Shown here: piece after piece, positions 34,801 through 47,356 of the stretch | How the letters are laid out: each line of letters begins with the position of its first letter | Numbering within the stretch: position 1 is the first letter of the stretch | DNA from: Galeopsis tetrahit | Taxonomy: Eukaryota > Streptophyta > Magnoliopsida > Lamiales > Lamiaceae | Assembly: GCA_963675135.1 (NCBI GenBank) | Contig: OY776129.1 | Coordinates: 77,155,348-77,219,347, forward strand | DNA: 64,000 bases | Direction: 5' to 3' | Position numbers and translations under genes: made by a program | Notes under the pieces: model-generated | The model's input: only the letters and a program-made list of their open reading frames with translations | What the model was told of the DNA's origin: nothing | The model's database searches: none

Positions 34801-36885
34801 AGTGCAACCTATGAAAAAAAAATCTTTTACTTTTATTTTTTTGTACTATATATATTCATTTTAGTATTCTAGCTCATCCTAAATTTTTTTTCTGGCTCCG
34901 CCCTTTATATAATATAAGAATGAATATTAATAATAATAAAAAATAAAATGAGCTATGACGGATTCGGTGGACTTTTCTGGCCATTCAAATAGGCAAACTT
35001 TAATTTTGACATGAGTGACCCCTTAGGGTTCTGTTGGTTCATTATTAATGAATCTAGTTTAAAAGTCTCTGTCAAATATATCCAATGAGCTCCATTGACC
35101 TCTAAATTATCATAAAAAAAAAAGAATAATAAATAATCTGAGATAAATTAGTCTTATAATATAATGATTTGACCGGTAATTTTTGCAAAATACTGTCCAA
35201 TTGATATAGTTCAAACTTAAATCTACTGTTTTCAAATACGTTTGATTTATGTTAGAATTTTTTTTTTTTTTTTTTTATGTTATAAATTATTTAGTGCTAT
35301 TGCACTTTCTCTCTCAAGTAAGTCAACTTTTTGTAATTTTAGACAAAAGTTGTGATTAAATGATCCTATCATATTTGGTAAAAGTTCATTTGATTAACAA
35401 TGTCACGCTAGTATTCATACGCTAGATTAATCCATGTGCAAATATAGTAATATACGTGATTTATCTAAATAAATAGTTTTTAAAAAATAGATAAATTGAA
35501 CATTTATATCTTCATAATTACGATTAAATATTCAACTTGTTGAATCAAGTCAAATCAAATCTAACTTTAAATGAAATTTTGATAATAAAAAAATTGATTT
35601 GTAGCATAAATTTCACGAAATAAATCGTCAAATTAAACTAAAAAAACATTTTGAAATCAATCCACCATCGAGAATCTAGATGAATGGGCCTAACAAATGG
35701 CGATTAATTTAAATTGGAATTCCAACAAATAATCCCATTATGTATTTTATTAAATTAATCCTTTCAATTTTAGGCCAATTTTATTATTAAGAAGGGTGAA
35801 CACCAAGACTTCGTGAATGCTTGATAAATTACCATTTTGAAGTTATAATAAGCTAATTCAGAATAAACAATTATTTCGACATGTCAATTAATATATATAT
35901 CAAATCAGTGACTATCGAGTTTTATGTTTTTATTTGGACAATTTAATTAAGATTAACATTCATTGTATAGAAATTAGTTACAATGATATGGCATAAAAAT
36001 CACCTAATGTGGCGGTGCCTCCAACCAAACACAAGGACTCACGTGAAAATCAGATTGACTAGCCTTCATTTGTCGACAGATAGGTAATAAAAGTTGTGGA
36101 AAAATACTTTTTAGTAAGGCTATATGTTTACTTCGATTTTAAGAACATACATCGATTTTACTTCGAGACTATAAAACTGGTTTTGAATAAATATTCATAC
36201 TATCCATTGTACTGCTTTATCGTTACTATTCAATTCATGAAAATGTAAAAAAATCAAAATTTTTAAAAATAGTTCTTAAAAGTTAAAACCACTTAAAATC
36301 CAAAGTAAAAGTAAATTTTGGGAAATTGAGGATTTTCTTATAATAATAGATATTTAAATAAGTAGATGGCATGATAGATTGAGAAATGGTCCATTTTTTT
36401 GCTGTTTATATAAAAAAACACCTATTTTAATTACATTCGTTTTTTTTATTCTACCAAGAACATAAGTTTTTTTGTTTCTTTCACATTGAAATGTATATAT
36501 TAATATCATAATATCCTTCACGCAATGCCTAAACTAAAGAGATTCTTTTTTTTTTTTTCCTTTTTTTTCTAAGCTTTTGATTTTCTTTCAGAATGCTGGC
36601 TTTTTTTCTCGTGAAAAGATATGGGCGAAAAGAGATTGTTCCCAAAGCAGCCAATAAGAGTGAATGGGAGAATATACCACTACCCTTTTCTTCCTCCCAA
36701 CATGATAGTAATTTTTATCAACAAAATATTAATATTAAATATATATATATATATATATATTTTGTTAAAAAGCCTTTTCAGAAATTTGAATCTTCTTAAA
36801 TAAGAAATAGGAATATGGGACATGATTCGAACCTCATATCTCTTGATGGAGATCGATCACGAAACTGTTTACTTAATTTAAATTA
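31830..36885. other. Gene-free region, part 1
   Basis: After the 3' flank of the zinc-finger gene I find only AT-rich sequence and degraded repeats. 32300-32530 has repeated ggttc/gaaacc phrases and ggttcgatcc on the minus strand, as in old transposons. A poly-T tract lies near 35250-35275 and (AT)n near 36738-36760. No open frame resembles a known protein. Confidence 0.5.
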
Positions 36886-37480
36886 AGGGGGTCTATTGGT
36901 TATGGATTCTGTAGAATTTTTTTTTTACTTTCAAAGTTTGGGGTATTCAATTTGCATTTTAAAAAGTCTTTAAAAATTTTGAGGTATTAATACGGATTTT
37001 AAAAAGTCTTTAAAAATCTTTAGGTATTCAATCGTCTATGAATTTTAATACTCTATGGATTTTGTTGGATTCTTCTAAAAAAATATAAATAAATTTCACT
37101 ATCCAAAACCTCTTCTAAAAACTCGTATTGAGTATGGGTCGGGCCACCCGACCCGCGGGTATCTGACCCGAATTAATATATATATATATATATATATCTC
37201 CATATTCGACTTTAATTATTTTACCTATATATATATATAATATTAATTTAAAAAAAAACTCTTCACATTAAAAAAAACTCCGCATGAATACTGGAGTTTA
37301 TGAAAATCTACGTAAATCAATAAAAAAAAGTATATTCCACAATCCATTCAAGTCTATTAAAATCCATATAAATTTATAAAAGAAGTTAGTCAAACTCTGT
37401 ATGGACTCTATGGATTTTATAAATCCACGTACTGTTTAAAGTCCAAAAAAATCCAATAGAATCTCAATTGAATACATCCT
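36886..37480. mobile_element. Diverged Tourist-like MITE
   Basis: The left end GGGGGTCTATTGG and right end (inverted, ggatgtattcaattgagatt) are imperfect inverted repeats, with internal phrases (ggatttttttggactttaaa) also found at 50155-50180. It is related to the better preserved element at 50129-50632. A GC-rich insert gtcgggccacccgacccg lies near 37138. Confidence 0.5.
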
Positions 37481-38623
37481 TTTAAATTTATAGTTTTATT
37501 AGTTATTACTGCATGTACTTTATTATTTTATGAATTCACATTACAATTAAAATTATTCCCTCCATATTCGACTTTAATTACTATACATTTAACATGAACA
37601 CAAATTTTAATATAAGAGTTGTTTACTATTTAAAGTCATAAAATAAAATAAATAATGTGTTTAATAGTATTTAAAGTGATAAAGTTAATTTTTTAAAAAA
37701 GAAATTAGTAATCTAGTAAAAAATGAATAAAAAGAAAAACTAGTAAAAGAGTTGTAGAGCTTATCGAGGTTTTATGGTTGAGAACTTGCTAGTATATTTA
37801 GCATGAATTCATAGTCAATTGATTGAATTTGATCCAGACGGAAGAATTTCAACTCAAGACCCGAATTCTTAGTCTTTCATATATTATATAAATTCAAAAT
37901 AAGATTTATATATGTGACAAATTATTGTATGATAAGTTGCACTCCATGCACTTGATGTATTTTTTTATAATTTGTAATACCACATCGCATATCAAGTAAT
38001 ATCATTATACTTGTAAAGTAATATTACAATATTTTATTATGCAATTTAATGTGTTTAAAAAAAATTATACAATGCAATGTGTACAAATATATAACAATAT
38101 ATTTATAATAATGTTCATTTCAAAAATATATTTTTTATTCTAATGTTGATCTGATGAGCTAATATGAGGCAGTATGTGGGATGGAGAGCGTGCTAGTTGG
38201 GTTGCTTTTATCGTATAGTGTGGGCAGGGCGATCATTCATTCATGACCGAGTCGGCTGTCTCCTTCTATTTTCTATTATTATAGTATTAAATTAAATTAA
38301 ACATAGGAAAATTAAATATTTAACATTTTTCATCTAAATTGTTTGTACATGACTTTGCTATTCAATTTTCCACATCATAACATAAGAAGAAGATGTGTTC
38401 CTTGGCTGTTTCCTTTCTTGAAAATAAAAATTCAACGCAAAGAATTCATGAGTCATGGCTATTTTAATTAAGCACAAAAAATTATATTTTATACATGGAA
38501 TTAAGATAAATTGAGGTAAAATTTTGTCCGTCAATTCAACCAGGTCAAACCTAATTAAACTAGATTTGAGTGAATTCAAGGTCAGGTAAAAAACTTGTAG
38601 TATTACAAATTGTCCTTATAGTA

Positions 38624-38663
<40 letters not shown>

Positions 38664-40767
38664 AATCCATGAATTCGCTCATAAAGTTAAGTGTGAGTTG
38701 ATCTCATAGTAACTTTATTTTGATCTAACAAACACATTTTAACCTTGTAGTAAATCACATATTTGCTATCATCAAACTTTTCTTTTTCGATCATCAAACT
38801 TTTTTTAAACTGCCTTAATTTAACACAAATATGGCTCTAATTAAGTAATAACAAATCATGTATTTCAATATGATTGTTTTATTTGTGTTACTTATCAATA
38901 CAAATCACATATATTAAATTACACCATCAATTAAATAATATATACACACCACATGAAATACAACTTTGTTACTTACTTAATTTAACAACCCCACCCCCCA
39001 CCCCTAATTTAATTTAATATATTATCAAATAGGTTGGGGTTTAGCACTTTGTGTGTAAGTGCATTTATATGCTAAGATTAAAAGCTAAGAAAATATAATG
39101 TGAAAATTGTTAACCAATGGTACTTGGTCGACATTGTGTTTAAGTCCACTGATAGTGGCATCAGCATCACTATATATGAATTTTAGGGCTTTTTCTTGCA
39201 ACAAAGTAAAAGATAGAATTGTATGACTTTTCTTGTGTTTCTTTTGGAGCAACTGTAGGCCTTTTTTCAGTGTATTGCTATGAAAGTTTCTAGTATAATT
39301 AATCTAACATTAATTTTCATGTCCAAAAATTCTTCATTCTGGTCATTGCCCAATTTCCAACTACATTAATTTCTTTAGTCAAGTCTCAACCATTCATTAA
39401 CTAATTAAAATATCCCTCCACTTTATGGTACAGAATCATCAGTCGAGTTTTCGTATTTCATTATCTGTTTTATAACGTCTCATAATAATAAAAACGATAC
39501 GTGTTAATGATTTAAATGGACGGAACACCACATAAGAAGTGGATCAAAGTATTTGACCTCTATTTCTCTTTTTCTATCCCAACTTTTTTCCAATTTATGC
39601 CCCCACCCCCATCAAACTTCTTTGTACTCTTGTGGTTGACTAGGTTTTGAAAATACTATACTATATGATATATATGTGATAAATACTTGTATTTAAATAG
39701 TGAAACACTTAATATATATAGTTGATAATGATGAATACGCACTAAGTAAATCATGATTAAAAAAAAAGAAATCTGCATTTGAAGATTCGTAATTAGCTAA
39801 GTTACCTATAAATAAATAAATATATATCTTATAAATAGACGAATCGGCGAGTTATAGCACAAAAGAATTTGCTAATATTGTGAAAAGCCAACTTCCAAAA
39901 GTGCAGTCAATTATTTTTAATTAATTTGGGAGAAAAGATACAATTTGAGTATTCAATAATGTGGTATGAGTAATGGGCTCACAGGTAGAGCACACAATTA
40001 TTGTTGATATAACGCATCATCAAAAATCACACCTAACGAATAAACTTTGAAATTGATCCATCACTTAAAATTAATAATCTCTAATAAATCTGCTTAATTT
40101 CAAGATTAAATACAAGAAAAATATTTGTTTTATAGTTTTGTAAATTATAAATATGGTCTTTATTTTTTTACATATGTAGTTTTGTATCTTCACTTTTTTC
40201 CTCAATGGTTTAAAGTATCCAACTCATTAACAAGGCAAAAAAAGGAGTTGAGTGCTTAGCCGTAGCACCCCTAATTAAAAAGTGAGATTTTAAATACATT
40301 TAACCTTAGCATAAGAACTAATTCCTTACTTGAAATGGCCACTTTATCCATTTGCTTTACAAATGCAAATATGACAATTTACTACAAATTCACAGGTTGA
40401 ATTAGATGTCATAACGCCATTAAAAAGTTGTTAATGTATGTAGTCGATAGAGGCCCTGTATCCTGCCAAGTAATTTAATAATTAATTCCACTCCTTTTTT
40501 ATTAGGTAGGTGTTAATTTATTGTAGTCTTTGAAAAATCAACTTCAGTTGACAAATTGGATGGTCAAGATAGGGAAAATTTTGGATATTAATTAGACATT
40601 TTCTTTCTACCTAGTGATGATTTTAAATTGAAATTGGTTAGGCTCCCCTTCATTTATTCTGATTTATTCTTTTATTTTAATCAGATCGATCTGTTATTTG
40701 AGAAGACTTTTAATGATATTCGTTTCTGTTCTTGACAATAATTGAGGGGTAGGTCTCTTGTAGACTT
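37481..40767. other. Gene-free region, part 2
   Basis: AT-rich, with a 36-base T-tract at 38626-38661 and C-rich spots near 38990. No coding region or RNA gene recognised. Confidence 0.5.
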
Positions 40768-41785
40768 AATTCCTTATAAGGAATTGAGTAAATTTTAAAA
40801 TTTAGTAGGATTGATAATAAAAATAAAATACGCGAAAAACATATATAATAATTTACTTAGCTTAAACGGTTGAAAATAGTCTTTTCTTATGTTGAGGTCT
40901 AGTGTTCAACTTTTACATCTAACAATTTTCACATATACTTTTTTTTTAACTATAAAAGTGTATGTTGAAAATAAGGAAAAGTGTAACAATTTTCACATAT
41001 ACTTTTTTTTTAACTATAAAAGTGTATGTTGAAAATAAGGAAAAGTGTAACAATTTTCACATATACTTTTTTTTAACTATAAAAGTGTATGTTGAAAATA
41101 AGGAAAAGTGTAACATGCAATTTACAATTTTTTAGGATGTTATTTATTTTTTAGCATGTTATTTTGCAATATTTGCAATAATAATTTCAGTTATAATGAC
41201 ATACACTTGTTAGTGATGTTATGTTACACATATTTTGTTGCACTTTTCAGTTGTAGTGACTTACTATTTTCGACAATATTTTTTAGTTATATTGACTTAC
41301 ACTTTTTTGTAATGTTATGCTACACATTTTAGTCATATTTTGTTGCACTTTTCAGTTGTAGTGACTTACAATTTTCAACAATAAGTTCATTAAAATATTG
41401 TGTTGCACTTTTCAAGTATATTGACATGCACTTTTTAATAATATTGTGTTGCACTTTCTAGTTATACTAACTTGCATTTTCTAGTTATAATGACTTATAC
41501 TTTTCATTAAAAGTTGTGTTGCACTTTTCAATTATAGTGACTTACACTTTTTAATAAAAAAATGTGTTACACTTTTTAGTAATATTAACTTACACTTTTC
41601 AACACACACAATTTCGAAAAAAAATTATCAATAAAAAAAATTACAAAAAAATAATAATAATAAAAAATAAATTAATCAAGTCAAAAATTTTATTAACAAT
41701 AATCTTGAATATTTAGGTTCACAATATTTTTGAATATTTAAGATTTAAGTTGACCAAGTCAACTCAATTCCTTATAAGGAATTGA
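40768..41785. repeat. Repeat block bounded by two copies of a 20-bp palindromic sequence
   Basis: AATTCCTTATAAGGAATTGA occurs exactly at 40768-40787 and 41766-41785; its first 18 bases form a perfect palindrome. Between them are three tandem units of about 63 bp (about 40922-41110; ttcacatatacttttttttt, aaaagtgtatgttgaaaata) and a looser array of acttttcagttgtagtgact units (41190-41600). The contents resemble the gaaaagtg/gcacttttca repeats elsewhere in the window. Confidence 0.6.
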
Positions 41786-43790
41786 TTCTATATAATTGAG
41801 AGTGTATTTCCTTGCAAATTGTAATGTCGTTGTAGCCCGCCAATCCTTCTCCCCTTCCCCGTTTCTTTGCTATTTTTTATACTTTGCAAGAAATCATGAT
41901 AATAATATTATCCTTGCTTTTAATTTAATTTTTTTAACTGGCACATTAAGTAGTACTAACATTAAAATTGGTATCCCATATTATTTTTAGGTTGTCCACT
42001 TCACATAAGATGTTTGTTTCATTTTTCTAAAATTGAGCAATCTTTGGAAATTGTATATTATGGTATGTGTGTATGCTTTTGATGCAGCATATAGTACTAG
42101 GAAAAATTCCCTTCGATCTGCGCTACAAACACCATGATTATGGATTCCAATTTCCATGCCCCTTTTTGTCAATTTACACCATACTCAATTGCCTCAACTC
42201 TCATGCCTATCCTGCTTCCACATGTGACTTTGCCCAACAATCCCATTACATTTGTGCTTTCTACACCCATTAAATATTCAATTTTTTCATCTTTATGACA
42301 ATAATGCCCTCACCGTTGACTTTAAAAAAATACACATTTTCTGCTTATTTTTATTTATTTCATATATTAATCATCTTAAAGTTTGCTATTCAATTGACCA
42401 GTTGAAATTCTATGCTATAAAATGGTGCTTTATTATACTAGCATAGAGATGAGTATACTGTTATAATAATTATACAATTATGCACCTTTCAAAAAAAAAA
42501 ATGTATACAATGATGCAATGAAATCAAGATGAAATAGTATTATTTTGTAATCACTGAAATAAAAACGAGAAAATAATATTCTGGTACCCAGGAATTCATT
42601 GGACTATTGGGCCCAAAGCCCAACTAAATATGTAACGGTAATTTCCAAGATTGGCCCATGTTGTAATATTAACAAAAAAAGTCTATTAAATTAAATGTAT
42701 AATTCAAATCCTTTGAAAGTTTTTTTTTTTTGAATAAAGAGATTTCAAATTTATGTACGAGCATGTTTGGAAGAATTGTTAATGTTGGCCGTTAATAGTA
42801 AATACACCCTATTACTCCATTTAAAAGCTACACCCACTTCTTTAATAGTATAAAACGACACCTTTAAATGAAGTGATTCATGTATGAATGTTGGGTGATT
42901 TAAATGGCATTTTCAATATTTTGGGGATAATTATTAATATTACCTTTGAAGTTTAGTCTAATTATGAATAAACATTTCGTAGTTTGTATTCTTGTGAAAT
43001 TGGTGGGTGTTTATAATTTTATATGAAAACATCGTTGACGAGGGTGCACGCAATACTTCTATTTTTTTTTATTGTAGGTTGATAATTTATTTAATCTTGT
43101 ATAATATTAACAAAATACACAAAATGATTAACAATAATAAGAAATAAAAGGCAAAAAATACAAGGGGACCATTGTTCAATTCAATGCCTTGGGTGCACTT
43201 AGTGCCAAAAATTAAAAGGCTCTTTGTAGCAACTTTAACAACTCTTTTATTCCACATTCAAACAACAATGATGCTATCATAATTTTCTACCCCTGTTTAA
43301 TTACTTTCAAACTTGTACGTAACAATAATGGTTAATTCAAATAAATTCTAGTGATAGTTCCACCACACCCAACCCTTTTTCCCTAAAATAACCTTACAAT
43401 TACTCCTCACATTTAAAAAAAAACAATTATTTTATCTTAAATTATAGTCCACTTTCCTTTTACTTCTATAATTATTGTGATTAATCACTTTCAAAACGAG
43501 AAACTAGTAACAATATTCAAGATTTACAAAACCCCATTCCCTAAGGGCAAACTCGTCCATTCGCACCCCTATCTTCAATGAGAAGGGATAGCAATTTATG
43601 GGGTGTGAGCTGTGGGTCAGCGCATCTAGCCGTTACACTACCGGCTATTTGAAAAAAGGGCAAAACAAAATTGTTTTAAAATTCGGAAACGACCGTTAAA
43701 TCCTTTCATCCATTTGCCCCATCATAACAAACACACTGCCCTCTCTGTTTTCCGAAGTTTTGAACTTACTGTGTGGCTAGGTTTTTAAAA
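41786..43790. other. Gene-free region and upstream of the HNH-like gene
   Basis: 42070-42280 has somewhat higher GC and short open frames on both strands with no recognisable product. GGGCCCAAAGCCC near 42609 is a TCP/site-II-like GGCCCA element but far from any start. 43560-43790 is the probable promoter and leader of the next gene. Confidence 0.4.
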
Positions 43791-46731
43791 ATGGGGAATG
43801 ATTTTGCGTTCAACGAAGAAGATATGGCGTTGGATGAAGGCGTCGGGTACCCGAAAGCCTACGCCAAGCTGTGTCGAGACCGGAGTTTCGGGCCCTTCAG
43901 CCACGGCCCGCCTTTCACTTTCACTCCTTATGCTTTGGGGCAGCCAGAGGTAATAGAAATGGACTCAATTTGTAATTCGAAATGTTTTTTTGTACTTCGG
44001 GTATGAGAAATTTAAAACCCTAAATGAGTAATTGAATGATTTGAATTTTCGATGTTGTAAATGGGTTTGGGGGTTTTTGAATTCAGGTTAATTATCAATT
44101 TATGAGCATTTAGGGTTGGAATAAATATGTATATTTTGTAATGCAGGATTCAAGAGCCAGGGAATTAGATGAAATGTTTCCAATAATTGACCCTAAAGCA
44201 AAACCCACAACTAAGCCCAAGATCTTTCTCTCTCTGTTGTGGAAACAGCTCAATCATCTTGGGTAAAAAGGGTTCTAAGTTTTCAAAATTGTTTTTCACT
44301 TCAAGTATCCTCAAATTATAAAATCTATGTTTGAAATTGCAGGAATGCTGGTTTCGACCCCGAAATAATTCGTGTAGATACTTATGGGAATGTTCTGTAC
44401 TATCATGCTGATTCTGCTTCCCCTCTAGCTTGGGATATTGATCATTGGTTTCCTTGTTCAAGTAATTACTTTGATTTATTATTTTAAGATTGTGGATTTT
44501 GGAGTTAGTTTAGTTATCTGGTTTTGAATTTGCTGTTTTGTTAAATTGAAGGAGGGGGATTAACTGTTCCAAGCAACCTCAGAATACTGCAATGGCAAGT
44601 GTGCAAAAGAAAGCATAACAAGCTTGAGTTTCTTATTCCTTGGTGGGATTTTCAATTAGGCATATCCATTAACCAGTTCTTGTCCATCTTCGCTTCGTCC
44701 AACTCCGATTTCAGGTTCGGATATATAATGAGAGAAACTGACGATTTCGATCTTGAAACTATGGTGATGTTAATGTTGTTGTTTGTGATGCAGACACAGG
44801 GCGTTTTCGTGGTTGTTTTACAATGGTGAAAGTGAAGAAGTGAATGATTCACAGACAGTTGAATCCCATGTTTTCCCCCAACATTTTGTAGAATCAAAAG
44901 GTAGACTAGGTCTGGCTCCGGCTGCTGTTGTGCTGTCTCGACGGGAGCCTTTTGACGCTCCGTTGAGATCGCAGGATCTTAACAGACGGCCAAGATCAAG
45001 CACCCCTATAATAGGTTAGTGTTCAGTAGTAGTAGATGATCAATATCCCTTCAAGATGTTATATTGGCCTTTTGTTGATGTTTATTCTAATTTGGTGATT
45101 GTGGCAGCTGTGAGGAAAGGGAAACAAATCATGAAAGAGAATGACAACTCTTTAATGGCGACGAACCCTTATCAGGCCATCGTGATGGCGAGAGATTCTT
45201 TGAAACAGAGAGAAGAAACAGCAAAAATGCAGACAGAAATACAGAGATTGGATAACGAAGTGGGTGAATTGCAGCAGAAAACGGAGGATGAGAAGCTTTC
45301 GATTCAAGAACTCGAGTTGGTTCTGATGAAGAAAAGGCGGAGAGCTGAGAAGTGTCGAAAGGTAGCAGAGTCACAATCTTCGTACAGAATAATGCTGGAG
45401 AAGATGATTAGAGAAGCCATGCACCAGTAAGATCATCACTTAAAATAAATACTCCTACCAAATTATTATAAAAGTTTCTGATTTAATTATGTTGTTGTTG
45501 CAGAAGCGTTGTCTATAAAGAACAAGTGCGGTTGAATCAAGCAGCGGCTAGTGCTCTTTTGGCTAGACTTGAAGCCCAGAAGTCGATTTGTGATTCTGCG
45601 GAGAGGGAGTTGCATAAGAAGTATAAGCAAAGAGACGAGCTGGAGAAACAGATAAGGCCTGAGTGGGAGCAGGCGAGGAAAAGGTCACGAATGGATGATA
45701 CGTTGAATGAAGAGAATGACGATAGGATTACTCTATGTTTGCCAGGAAACGAGCCAGAAACACAAGAAGAAAAGAATGAAGCTTTGTGTTTGCCTGGAAT
45801 TCAGTCCACTCCTCCTTCTGCACACAAGGAGTTGAGAAAGTTCTTGGAGGAGGAGCAGAGAGATTCAGCAGAAACTTCACTGCAAATTGACGGACGAAAA
45901 CAGGAAGAAAATGCAGAAAAACCCAGCTTTAGAAAGCCTGCTGTGGACAAAAATAGAGCTGATGTTGCAGGAGAGAATGGGTACATTGTTGAAGAAAGGC
46001 TTGACAAGTTGGAGGTAGAGGATGGAGGGAAAATATTCAATATTCAGTTCCCATTTCACGAAGAAACGGAACAAGAGGAGGACGATGAGAGCAGAAGGGA
46101 ACGTGGTAAAGGGAACATAGAGAAATGGCTGCAATTTCTGCTCGAAAATTCAGCAGAGGGCGATGATTTAAATGCAAAAGTCACCAACAAAAAAGAAGTT
46201 TCCAAGTCTGATGAATTGATCAAGAAACTGAATCTGATATATCCACACACAAAGATCAAAATTTCAAGAGATCAAGAATCAAAGGAGAATGATTTAGACA
46301 AAAGTGACAAGAATGCAGAAGAGAAAAGTGAAAAGGACGACAGGAAGTCAGTCCCAGACGATGATAAAGAGAATGTAGAAGTTAATGTGGCAAAGAGTAA
46401 CACTCCCTTCAAAAATCCTCCTTACAGAATTGTGCCTGCGAAATTGGTTTCCATCAGCAAAGGAGCAGGAAGAATGAGTAGCCCTGATGGGAAAACGAGA
46501 AGGGAGAAAAACGGGAAGGAAAAGGAACTTCTGAGGTGTGAGAGTGCCAGAGCATTCCGACGTATCCCATCATCTCCGTCTCTTATCCTGGAAGGCATGA
46601 AAAAGAAAGTGGATTGCATAGGAAAAATGCCATTAGTACTTGATGATAATGATGAATACGAGGGTCTTACAGCTAGAAACAACTTTATTAAATCGTCGAT
46701 CAAGTCCATAAAGAGAGCAGTGAGGATATAG
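43791..46731 (+). CDS. Plant-specific protein with HNH-like motif and coiled coil, 774 aa
   Basis: Seven exons with GT/AG sites: 43791-43949, 44147-44262, 44343-44461, 44552-44714, 44794-45014, 45108-45426 and 45504-46731, all in frame (774 residues). I do not recognise the named family. The N-terminal part has YGNVLYYHADSASPLAWDIDHW FPCSRGG, then NLRILQWQVCKRKHNKLEF: the order D125-H126, N140, N154-K155 resembles an HNH (beta-beta-alpha metal) fold. Residues about 290-420 are a long charged coiled coil (ETAKMQTEIQRLDNEVGELQ onward) with RKRSR as a possible nuclear signal. The rest is acidic then basic and probably disordered. A DNA-linked nuclear role is inference only. It is convergent with the PPR gene, 625 bp between stops. 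Confidence 0.8.
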
Positions 46732-47356
46732 GGAGTTTCTATATGGCAGGTTATATGTGTGTGTGAGATTTGTTGAGAGACTTGCTCTCCTAACTCAATA
46801 ATGGTGTGATTTTATTTTTCCTTGTTGATTGGTTGGTTATATTGGTTGTGAAAGTATATTTGTAATAACAGCTTGTTGTTTGATTTGATTCCACTGCTAT
46901 TGAAATTGAAGTATCTTTGTTTTCACCATGCTTTCTGGCTTTGAAGTCAAAGATCACAGCAGAATGATATAGTTTCAGAATATTTGGCAACTGTGTGTTA
47001 TATAACATTAAGTCGTAATTTCAAACAACATAACATAAAACGGAATACGAAAGATGAAATTTGACCTATATGATAAAACAGTAAGAACACCAAGAAGGAG
47101 CAAGCACCATTTAAATGGCTATATGAATTTATTTATTTTTCTTTAATGAAAACTAGGACTAAGTAGTGTAAACTGAGATACATTCATGTCTGTATATACC
47201 AAACAAATGTACAAGTACAACTTCTGAATCCACATGTCCCTATTTTAGGATCTTCAAAAGCCCTAATTTTGCTTGCCATCTAAATTAAGCAGCATCTTCT
47301 TTTACATTTGTATTTCTTCACCAGAAAACCTCATTATGAGAGAGAGAGCACTTACA
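46732..47356. other. Convergent intergenic region between the HNH-like and PPR genes
   Basis: Holds the 3' flanks of both genes. An ACTCAATAATGG stretch lies about 60 bp after the plus-strand stop. No other feature seen. Confidence 0.4.

Noticed and set aside
45801..46709. Ser/Phe-rich minus-strand frames
   Set aside because: They are antisense to the last exon of the HNH-like gene, whose splice phases all agree.
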